Shown here in pieces: positions 55,883-64,000 of a stretch of DNA of 64,000 bases. The notes below the pieces were generated by a model. The model made no database searches. It was not told where the DNA came from and saw nothing but the letters and a program-made list of their open reading frames with translations. The DNA lies in the NCBI GenBank assembly GCA_002682825.1, contig NOKP01000003.1, positions 372,001-436,000 of the forward strand, given 5' to 3'. The translations under genes were made by a program, and so were the position numbers. Every line of letters begins with the position of its first letter. Within the stretch, counting starts at the first letter, position 1. The stretch is from Neonectria sp. B-13 (taxonomy: Eukaryota > Ascomycota > Sordariomycetes > Hypocreales > Nectriaceae).

Positions 55883-57515
55883 TTTGAAGTTGTTTTTGTT
55901 TTGAAGATGGAATAGTTGGGAGACGGTCGAGTTGTTCGGTGTAAGAGGCAAAGGCTGGCTTTGTGTCTTGTAGAGGATTGGCTGGATATAGGTATCGAGT
56001 AGAAGAATGAAAGAAAGATGAAATGGCTTGTGGTATCTCGCTCGCAGAGCTTAGAAATGAATGTGTGAGTTTTGCGTTGGTTAATTGTAAGGTTAAGAGA
56101 GTGTGGATTGGAATGTTTTCGATCTCAGCAGGCGGCCGGACCATCGGTTTTGAAGACGGCGGGAGTGCGGGACATCGGCGGAGTGACATTCGTCTCGAAC
56201 CACTCGTCGTAAGCGGAGAGGCGTCGTCACCAAATTCGCGTCGTGGGGTCGAGACGAAGCGACCAGCCATACGTCTCAGACTCCACATGGGCCGAACAGG
56301 TCTCTAACAAGCTCCACCGAGCCCCTCGATCTACGGACGTATGACAGGCTCTGGACGTGCGAGGGAGGGCTTGATGAGGATCGCAGCCGATGCGCGGATC
56401 TGTTACACGCCAATGGTTGGGCGGTTCCTGGCCTCCAGATGGAGTGTGGATTCCGCCACACCCGCGGGTTTGCTGCAGTGTTGAGGGATCCTCGGTTTGG
56501 CATTGTTTCTGGTTCGGTCGCTCCCGCTGGGTTCGCAAGTCCTGAAACATCTCGTCTCAAGTGCCCAATGGCGTACTACAAGCGACCATGTTGGCCAAGT
56601 CAGGCTTGGAGGGAAACGCATGAGCGATCGACTCAAGGGCCGTCGCAAGGAAGCTTCGTGGCCATCAAAGCCGACCGGCCGTTCTGTAGAAAGAGGAGCC
56701 CGGCATCCCTGCGACTCTGCCCCAGACGGACGGGTCGTCGCAGAGACTAGGAAAATACCACGCGGCGGCTACGTGGTGAGTGCAGGAGTCGGGGCGACGA
56801 CGCGGTGCAGTATCTTGATCGGCGGGGCTTTATGGAGGGGAGTGGATTGCAGAGCGGGTATCCGGGAGCTGGACCAGGCGTCTAGAGCATCTTTATTCGA
56901 CTGCATCCGCGTAAGTTGGGTGGCGTATGTAGGGACACTTACACGGAGGGAGCCAGCGCTTGGAGGAGTGATTCGACAGAGTGAGATCTCAGGTGACGCC
57001 GACAGATTGACCCTGTGCTTGCCTCTGCTCAGTTGCCTCATTGTTCATCCCGTCTTCTTTATCCAAATTGCCAGGAATCTCATCTTCTCGCTTATCGTCA
57101 TCGTATGCAACGACTCTGGTGAGAAATGGTGTCTGGTGTCGTGTCTAATATCGGGCCAGTGGGTGGGGACCCCTCGGCGTTGAATGAGATCGTGGTTGTG
57201 CCGCGTACCTGAGAAACATTGAGTGGGGAACAAGTTCCGTTAATTAGAAACTTCAGGTATAGACTACGTTGAGGGGCCGGGTTTGCTGTAGGGTGGTCGA
57301 CAGATATGGAAGGCTGTTGGGGATTGTAATTTTTAAATAGACGTTCTGGGTTGAGAAGCTTCCTTCTGAACGCTGGGCAAATTGATATAGACTAGCTCAT
57401 ATCATTGGTCCGCTGATTTTCTACCAACGCTCAGTCCATTCTCCAATGTTGTAATGAATGAAAGGTGGAGAGGTTATGTTACAATGCAAGGATAGTCCGA
57501 CCGCCCGGAATACAG

Positions 57516-57522
57516 TGAGTCA
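57516..57522. promoter_or_regulatory. TGAGTCA, candidate CpcA/Gcn4 site (distal)
   Basis: Exact reverse complement of TGACTCA, 255 bp upstream of the arginyl-tRNA synthetase ATG. Aminoacyl-tRNA synthetase genes are classic targets of general amino acid control. Confidence 0.5.
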
Positions 57523-57662
57523 CTCACTCTAGATTCTGTCGACCAACAATCGAAAGATCGACCAACACATATTACTTAGTTAGGTCTATCATCTTTGGCT
57601 GCCCGGCAAGGCTTTCTTCGTAAACCTCAGGATGACTCTTACAGGGAAACCCCGATGGGCGA

Positions 57663-57669
57663 TGACTCA
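57663..57669. promoter_or_regulatory. TGACTCA, candidate CpcA/Gcn4 site (proximal)
   Basis: Second exact site, 108 bp upstream of the ATG and 147 bp from the distal copy. Two copies within 155 bp upstream of a synthetase gene make function more likely than for a lone site. Confidence 0.5.
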
Positions 57670-57776
57670 AACAGCAGGGGCTTTGCCATGTAATACCCCA
57701 GACCTGAGATTTCCCTACCCCAACTTCAAACACAGACACCACTCAGCACTGATTCTATATCCATCACCGCTACAGG

Positions 57777-59802
57777 ATGTCGACATTAACGAAAGAAGGC
57801 CTGGCTGCTCTCCTTGCAGAGATTGGCGCAGATGCCATTCCCGCTGTCGCTGCAGAACTTCCCGCTCTCCACATTCTCAACCGGCCGAGTGACATCTACC
57901 GTGCTTACGCTGTCGAGGTCTTGACAAAGCAGACCAAGTGCGATGCCTCTCTTGTCTGCGACGCCATCCAATCGTCCAACACGCTTCCTCACGGCGACTT
58001 TCTGCTTCCAGTGCCACGTCTGCGCATAAAGGACAAGAAGCCAAACGAGCTGGCTGCTGAACTTGCAGCAAACTTCGTGGACGGACACCCTCTGCTCCAA
58101 AAACCCGTCGCACGTGGTATACATCTCCCGATATTCTTCAATCCCCCGTCTCTCCCACGACTTCTCCTCCCTTATATCTTCCAGCGAGAGAAATTATACG
58201 GGCATGATTCCGACGCCGGGCTGCGTGACCCATCTGCCGCCCACCTCGGCCGCAAGAAGGTCATTGTGGAGTTCTCATCACCCAACATTGCCAAGGAGTT
58301 CCATGCTGGGCATCTTCGCAGCACCATCATCGGCGCATGCATCTCGAATCTATACCAGAGCATGGGCTGGGATGTCGTCAAGGTCAACTACCTAGGCGAC
58401 TGGGGCAAGCAGTTTGGGCTTCTAGCCGTCGGCTGGCAGCGTTTCGGGTCCGAGGAAGAACTGGCTCGCGAGCCACTCAAGCACTTGCTCAGTGTCTACG
58501 CGAAAATCACCGCTCTTTTCAAGCCGGAACAAGATGCGAGCAAACGAGCCCGTGAGGAAGGACGAGACACAGCTGAAATCGAGTCACAAGGGCTATTCGC
58601 GGAACGTAACGCCTTCTTCCGCCGCATGGAAGATGGCGACGCAGATGCGTTGGCGCTGTGGCAACGTTTTCGCGACATTAGCATCGACAGGTACATTTCG
58701 ACGTACGACCGCCTGAACATCGGATTTGATGAGTACTCGGGCGAGTCGCAAGTGCAAACAGCCTCTGTCAAGGAGGTAGAGAGGCTTCTCCAGGAACGGG
58801 GCGTATACGAGGAACAAAACGGGTCCTGGATCATCGATTTCGAAAAGTACTGTTCCAAAGGTCTTGGTGTCGCCGTGGTCCGTGGACGCACCGGGACTAC
58901 TACTTACCTCTTGCGAGATGTGGCTGCCGTACTCGAACGAGAGAAGAAGTACACCTTTGACAAGATGATCTATGTCGTCTCCACGGAGCAGGACCTCTAC
59001 TTTCGACGTCTCTTCAAAACCGTCGAGCTCATCGGACGCGCAGATCTTGCATCCCGCCTGCAGCACCTCAACTTCGGCAGGGTGGAGGGCATGTCGTCGC
59101 GACTCGGCAACGCCAAGCTGCTTAGCGACATCCTCGACCAGACTGGCGCGGCTATGCACGATGTGATGCGCCGCAATGCCGAGAAATATGCCCAGGTGCC
59201 CGACCCAGAGGCCGTCGCCGAAGCCGTGGGTATCTCGGCGGTCATGGTGCAGGACATGTCGGGCAAACGCATCCACGACTACGCCTTTGACATGGCACGG
59301 ATGACGTCTTTCGAGGGCGATACTGGGCCTTATCTGCAGTATTGCCACGCGCGTCTGGGTTCGATCCTGCGCAAGGCAAAACTCACCCGTGCTGATCTTG
59401 CTAATCACCTCGTCGATGAACCTGCGGCACTCGACGGAGACGTCGCCGAGAAACAGCACTGTGTCGACCTGTTGCGTTTGATGGCGCAGTACCCAGACGT
59501 CACAGCCACGGCTCTGCGAAACCTCGAGCCATCAACCATTCTGACGTACCTGTTCCGGTTGACGCACCAACTTTCGTCGTGCTATGATTTCCTGCAGGTC
59601 GTGGGAGCCGAAGAGGGACGGAATGTGATGCTTGCTCGTGCGGCATTGTATGAGGCGGCTCGCCAGGTGTTGGCGAATGGGATGAGGTTGCTCGGTTTGA
59701 GCCCTGTTGAGAGGTATGATGCCTTTTCCTTCTTTGCTTCCCACGGATCTGCCTTGTTCTTGGTATGATGATTCCAAGGCGCTAACTGTCGATAGGATGT
59801 GA
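57777..59802 (+). CDS. Arginyl-tRNA synthetase
   Basis: 647 residues. Exon 1 is 57777-59713; an 82-bp intron (59714-59795, GTATGA donor, GCTAAC branch site, TAG acceptor) is followed by a 7-bp last exon completing the C-terminus VERM. Class Ia synthetase: N-terminal domain to about residue 140, HAGH in SSPNIAKEFHAGHLRST (the HIGH equivalent), VNYLGDWGKQFGLL, GMSSRLGN in place of KMSKS, then FDMARMTSFEGDTGPYLQY and an anticodon-binding DALR domain ending LLGLSPVERM. Charges tRNA-Arg; a yeast-like single gene can serve cytosol and mitochondria. Without the terminal splice the frame would read a further 18 non-conserved residues. Two Gcn4-type sites lie upstream. Confidence 0.95.
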
Positions 59803-60531
59803 GGATGATGGGATTGAACAGACCTTAGATCGTGATTAGAGCAAGGAGCAAGTGACACAAGGGTAACTTTGGACGGACGGTTTCGCGCCCTTTTTGCAAT
59901 TGGGGCATAAAGCGTGAGGGCCATAATCACTTGGATTTTCTCATTTGGCACCGCTTCTCGTGAGCCGATGGCATCTAGTCTAGTGCTCATGGAATTCCGG
60001 TTACATTGTCCAAGTCACTACTCCGTAGGCATTGGCCCGAATACAGATAGGCGCTGAGGCGATGAAGGCGGATCGTCCGTGTCAGACAGTGAGGGCCTGC
60101 GATAGAGTGCATTCCTCCACATAATTGACCTCGGGAATCGCCACATACTTCTTGGAGTCCAATTGGTTCCGATTAGTTTCAGCATAATCATGCAGTCAAG
60201 TCGCAAGGCAACTCAAGCTCCAATACGAAGCATACGAAGTGCGAAGTACAAATGCAGGATTGTAAGCACCGCGTTAGCCGGGGATGCTAAGGCAGAAGCG
60301 GATGATTTCCATGCCGCCGTAGCCAATGGCGAGCTCCGAAGCTTGAGGGGCTGGTGCCTTATCAGCTCGTCTTAGCGGCCATCGTCACCACTGGCGACCT
60401 CGCGCACCGGGCGTCGGAATGTCAGCGGCTCCCGACCTACATCCTCTCTTCAACCACTTCTAGAGCGATCACCAATCGCCCTCGAACCCGTTGCTGCGAC
60501 TTTCCATCGAATCTCGCCCTAATACATCGCC
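59803..60531. other. Intergenic region
   Basis: 729 bp between co-directional genes. No additional gene recognised; C-rich toward the PPT start. Confidence 0.4.
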
Positions 60532-61518
60532 ATGTATCCCTCCTCGCTGCTCCGGCTGGCCGTCGCCGCCACCGCTGCCCTCGCTACTCACTCCAACGCG
60601 GCCCGCACCGCTGACGACGATGACTCGGACGACACGCCCCTCCCCCTCGTCATCTGGCACGGCCTCGGCGATGCCTTCAACGGCGACGGCATAAAGCAGG
60701 TGGGCGAGCTGGCCGACGCGATCCACCCGGGCACGTTTGTCTACACCATCGCGCTGGGCGCCGATGCCAACGCGGACCGCCAGGCCACCTTCTTCGGCAA
60801 CATCACCGAGCAGCTCGACGCCATCTGCACCGCGCTGGCCACGCACCCCATCCTCTCCACCGCTCCCGCTGTCGATGCCATCGGCTTCTCCCAGGGCGGC
60901 CAATTCCTGCGCGGCTACGTCGAGCGCTGCAACTCGCCGCCCATCCGCAGCCTTGTCACCTTTGGCAGCCAACACAACGGCATCACCAAGTTCCGCGCCT
61001 GCGGCAACAACGACTGGCTGTGCAAGGGCGCCATGGCCCTGCTGCGCTTCAACACCTGGAGCAACATGGTCCAGTCTCGCCTCATCCCCGCCCAGTACTA
61101 CCGTGACCCAGAGGACTACGACTCCTACCTCGAGCACTCCAACTTCCTCGCCGACATCAACAACGAGCGTGAGCTCAAGAACGTTCAGTACAAGGCGAAC
61201 CTGGCCTCGCTGACCAACTTCGTCATGTACATGTTCGAGGACGATACCACCGCCATCCCCAAGGAGTCGGCTTGGTTCGAAGAGGTCAACGGCACTGAGA
61301 TCACCCCTCTGCGAGCCCGTAAGCTCTACCAGGAGGACTGGATCGGTCTCCGTGAGCTTGACCGCAAGGGAGGTCTCAAGTTCCGCTCCATCACCGGCGA
61401 GCACATGCAGATCACCGAGCAGGCCCTCAACGACACCATGATTGACTTCTTTGGCCCGTACAAGAGGACCTTCGCCGCCGAGCCCGCCGTCGTTGACTCC
61501 GAGTGGGAGGAGCTGTAG
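60532..61518 (+). CDS. PPT1: Palmitoyl-protein thioesterase (PPT1 family)
   Basis: Intronless, 328 residues. MYPSSLLRLAVAATAALA forms a signal peptide, followed by an acidic stretch (DDDDSDD) and the mature core PLPLVIWHGLGDAFN. The catalytic Ser is in GFSQGGQFLRGYVERCN, the Asp in MYMFEDDT, and the His in GEHMQ. CNSPPIRSLVTFGSQHNGI is the conserved block after the nucleophile. It removes thioester-linked fatty acyl groups from proteins in the vacuole/lysosome-like compartment. Length and motif order match fungal PPT1 orthologues. It is convergent with the ribosome biogenesis gene about 200 bp away. Confidence 0.95.
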   Translation: MYPSSLLRLAVAATAALATHSNAARTADDDDSDDTPLPLVIWHGLGDAFNGDGIKQVGELADAIHPGTFVYTIALGADANADRQATFFGNITEQLDAICTALATHPILSTAPAVDAIGFSQGGQFLRGYVERCNSPPIRSLVTFGSQHNGITKFRACGNNDWLCKGAMALLRFNTWSNMVQSRLIPAQYYRDPEDYDSYLEHSNFLADINNERELKNVQYKANLASLTNFVMYMFEDDTTAIPKESAWFEEVNGTEITPLRARKLYQEDWIGLRELDRKGGLKFRSITGEHMQITEQALNDTMIDFFGPYKRTFAAEPAVVDSEWEEL

Positions 61519-61720
61519 AGTATGTATTTGTGATTGTATTGTCATCTGGGAATTTGCCTCTCTGGAATCGGAATTTAAGAGTGTACTACATGGGAATCAA
61601 GGGTCGGACTAGCGTGTAAATACCACATCATCAATGAAATCTGCAGCGCAAAGTTTGCCGTTCTACGTATATTTTCCACCCTGTCAACGCCCAACACCAG
61701 TGCCGTGATTATGCGAGGTA

Positions 61721-62898
61721 TCAATCCATAGCCTTCTTTGCCACCACCTTTTGCTTCCTCAGTCTGCTCTTGCGGTCCGAAATCTGCTTGTCCAGCTTGT
61801 CGTCGTCGCCCTGGGGCTCCTGCTTCTTGGCCTTCTTCTTGGTCACGGTTTCGGCGTCCGAAGTGCCTCCGAGAGACTTCCTCTTCTTGCCAATGTTGGC
61901 CTTCTCCGCCGCCTTGATCGCCTTGGCCTCCTCGTCCTCGGCAATGACGTCCTTGTCGTCCACCCAGAGCTCGTCGGTCAGCCAGATAGGCAGGGCGGTG
62001 GACTCGGGGCCCTTGATGTAGATGCTCTTCAGGTTCCGCCACTTCTGGGGAACCCATTTCTCGATCAGAGCCTTAGCCACAACGCCGACGTTGTCGGCGA
62101 TCTGCTCAGGGGTCCAGCTTGAGTAGCCGACTCGGACGGCGGTGTTGGTGGTGGGTGCCAGGCTGACGAGGGCGGAGCCGAGGGCCTTCTCGACCTCCTT
62201 GGCAATTTCGGCAGCAGTGCCGGCGTTGACCTTTCCTTCCGTCTTTGTTCGCTTCACCCTCTTGCCGTTCTCCTTGGGAGCCTTTGCCTGCAGCACAACC
62301 GGGATGGGTCGCTTCTGTTGGGACTTGAAGAAGGTCTTGCCGAGGACCTTGGGTAACCGGTTGATTATCCGGTCATCACCAAGGAAAATATCGTGGTCGG
62401 CGAAGAGCTTCCTCTGCGCCTCGTACTGGCCGAACTTGGCCTTGAGCTTGGCAAAGTCGATGACTCGGGTGATGCGCTTGGCGAGGTCGGCGGGGAACTC
62501 TTCCGAGGCGACAATGTCCTTGTAGACACGCTGGGGCTCGGCGGTGATGAGGCAGATGGTGGTGGACTCGTCGGTGTTGAGGGAGTGAGGCAGCGCGATC
62601 TTGCCGGGTTGGAGGCGGGCCTTGTCGGCGATGTGGCGCTTGGTGGTCAGGGTCAACCAGATGGGCGTATCGAGCGGCTCATCGTCGTTCTCGAGGAGGC
62701 TGCGCTTGGTAGATTCCGCAGACTTCTGCTTGGCCGCCTTCTTGATGTGCGCCAAGAGAGCCTTGGAGGCTTTCAGGGTCTGGAGGTTTGTCAGCGACAC
62801 GGACGTCGAGAAATCCAGACGAAAACACAAACCTGATCGGGGTTAATTGAGGTGACGGCAGGCTCGCCGGTGGCGGCAACTTCTTTTGAGGGCGCCAT
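61721..62898 (-). CDS. Ribosomal L1-domain ribosome biogenesis protein (Cic1/Utp30-like)
   Basis: 374 residues in two exons (62898-62833, 62779-61721). The first exon encodes MAPSKEVAATGEP and ends NPDQ; the second continues TLKASKALLAHIKKAAK. The middle is a degenerate ribosomal L1 fold: PIWLTLTTKRHIADKARLQP, RITRVIDFAKLKAKFGQY, FLGDDRIINRLPKVLGK and TAVRVGYSSWTPEQIADNV. The C-terminus is Lys-rich (KKRKSLGG, TKKKAKKQ), fitting a nucleolar protein. Cic1/Nsa3 and Utp30 share this layout and I cannot separate them with certainty. It acts in pre-rRNA processing. Confidence 0.88.
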
Positions 62899-63249
62899 TG
62901 TCGCGATCGCAAAATATCTGTTTGATGTAGAATCTCGAGATCTTTGATAGTGGGGGCTCTTATCAGTGCTTGGAAAATCCAAATTTTTTTCGCGATCGGT
63001 GGTTGGGCGGCCGGAATATGAGAGCGCCGGGCTCCGGTATGGCGCTTGGGCCTTGTCACTCGGCCGGAGTTAAGTAGTTCGTACCTCAGGTTGGCTCCAC
63101 CTGTCTCACTCACTTGACTTTAGGACCTGGACAACTACATCGGAATACTCAGAGTCACAGCAGGCAACTTCAAATCCGTGAAAATTCAACGTTCTATGTT
63201 AATTTATTTCCAAAATATCAACGTGCTCATATCTTATTAACGTACTTTG
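62899..63249. promoter_or_regulatory. Divergent promoter of ribosome biogenesis and Zn2Cys6 genes
   Basis: 351 bp between divergent ATGs. An oligo-T run (62,983-62,990) lies near the biogenesis gene, typical of housekeeping promoters. Confidence 0.35.
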
Positions 63250-64000
63250 ATGGCTCCGATGGCACAGGACGCCTCCGACAGGAGGGCATCTTGTGAGCAG
63301 TGCAGTATGTTCCCTACCCAAACCTCCAGTCCTACGCATACTAACTTTAGAAGGGCAAAAGAAACTGAAATGTGACGGAGGGTTTCCAGAATGTGGCAGA
63401 TGCGTTAGTGCCGGTGACTCTTGCAAATACTCCGCGCGCCGGCCCATGGGGAGACCCAAGAAGCGGAAGATTCAAGGCGGGAATGAGGAGCAGACAAGCA
63501 GTGCAACCACAAGCAACGACACTCCCCCGTCCTCGAGTGAAAGAGACCAGTTTGGTGATTTGAGTCCGGAGATGACTCTTGATGAGCTTGAGCTGGCGCC
63601 TCAGGAAACTTTTGGCTCGACCATTGATGCAGCCAACTGGGGGTATGTCGAGTTTCCCAACACCCGGTTCCTAACCGTGACTATTATCTAACTGTATTCC
63701 CAGGTGTGATACCAACGTTTCTACAGTGCCGAATCCAATTCTCCTGGGTCTTGGCTCAGTATCTGGAAAACCGTCCTGCTCCTGTCTCGCAAGTCTCTAT
63801 CTCTCCTTGGAGGAGCTGCGGTCTGCCGACATTACTCCCTTCACATCAGGACTGGGTCATCTTCGAACAGTGACTGGAAGAGCATCGGCTATTCTTCAGT
63901 GTTCAGTCTGTCCAAGTCAGTTTGTGTGGGCGATGCAGAATTCACAGTTGCTAAATACCCTTCTCGTGTCGATTGCGGAGACTTATCGGAGACTTGTTAT
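63250..64000 (+). CDS. Zn2Cys6 transcription factor, 5' part (AflR-like C-terminal region)
   Basis: Truncated by the window end. Exons 63250-63304, 63354-63642 and 63704-64000+. The first intron interrupts the zinc cluster; the acceptor choice matters. Splicing at AAG (63353) gives CEQCRQKKLKC with the canonical six-residue spacing, whereas the TAG three bases earlier would insert one residue. The cluster continues CDGGFPECGRCVSAGDSC, then RPMGRPKKRK, a basic segment typical of AflR-type regulators. After the second intron CSCLASLYLSLEELRS, LQCSVCPSQFVWAMQ and LLNTLLVSIAETYRRL match the conserved C-terminal region of secondary-metabolism regulators. Targets are unknown and may lie beyond the window. 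Confidence 0.88.

Larger units (their letters stand above)
55883..57776. other. Intergenic region with unrecognised frames
   Basis: 1.9 kb. Overlapping frames on both strands at 56,020-57,180 reflect high GC and lack motifs and splice structure; the longest lacks an ATG start. The right part (57,200-57,776) is AT-richer and is the arginyl-tRNA synthetase promoter, with two TGACTCA-type sites. Confidence 0.4.

Noticed and set aside
56497..57183. 228-codon plus-strand frame
   Set aside because: Begins at a non-ATG codon, lacks motifs, and overlaps other GC-driven frames on both strands; no splice support.
58593..59459. 288-codon minus-strand frame inside the arginyl-tRNA synthetase gene
   Set aside because: Antisense shadow; no independent motif.
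60469..61545. 358-codon minus-strand frame over the thioesterase gene
   Set aside because: Antisense shadow of a strongly supported PPT1-family gene; Val/Gly/Glu-rich composition typical of antisense of GC-rich coding sequence.
1..64000. Search for CRISPR arrays, bacterial operons, tRNA and rRNA genes
   Set aside because: The organism is a fungus and I saw no spaced identical repeats and no tRNA B-box-like GGTTCGAATCC core or rRNA sequence; a tRNAscan-SE run would settle tRNA absence.

Overview
The window is nuclear DNA of a filamentous ascomycete. Genes carry short introns (about 45 to 150 bp) with GTRNGT donors and CTAAC/CTGAC-like branch sites. Families found almost only in such fungi are present: Zn2Cys6 regulators, SesB-NACHT-ankyrin proteins, acuF-like C2H2 proteins and DUF7580. 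I infer a Sordariomycete; the species cannot be named from sequence alone. All exon models are hand-read from splice signals and reading-frame agreement, not from transcripts.

Region 1 (about 1-24,300) is rich in amino-acid and 2-oxo-acid metabolism. In order: a Zn2Cys6 regulator; a LINE relic; a DUF1338/2-oxoadipate dioxygenase-type enzyme; a DHA1-like MFS transporter; an amino acid permease; a RidA-family imine deaminase; a diaminopropionate ammonia-lyase-like PLP enzyme; a branched-chain-type aminotransferase; an SGNH hydrolase; a dead ACS-family MFS transporter; a class I aspartate-type aminotransferase; a zinc alcohol dehydrogenase; and an aldehyde dehydrogenase. Several genes are divergent pairs sharing promoters. 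Together they could import an amino acid, remove ammonia by lyase or transamination, hydrolyse the reactive enamine, and oxidise the resulting carbonyl compounds. This looks like a catabolic cluster whose substrate I cannot determine.

Region 2 (24,300-36,900) is gene-poor: a seven-transmembrane receptor, a secreted carboxylesterase and a small hypothetical gene, separated by long stretches with no recognisable gene, one of which holds diverged GC-rich direct repeats.

Region 3 (36,900-45,700) is an NLR-type neighbourhood. An acuF-like C2H2 protein and a DUF7580 protein are divergently paired, next to a 1,472-residue SesB-NACHT-ankyrin protein. These families are linked to fungal self/non-self recognition and regulated cell death.

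Region 4 (47,200-64,000) is mostly housekeeping: a Pom33/TMEM33 membrane protein, a PTEN/Tep1 lipid phosphatase, a broken sulfotransferase-family gene, the CTDK-I cyclin Ctk2, cytosolic arginyl-tRNA synthetase with a 7-nt last exon, palmitoyl-protein thioesterase, a ribosomal-L1-domain ribosome biogenesis protein, and the 5' part of a second Zn2Cys6 regulator cut by the window end. A 41-residue secreted-peptide candidate lies in the gap near 55,800.
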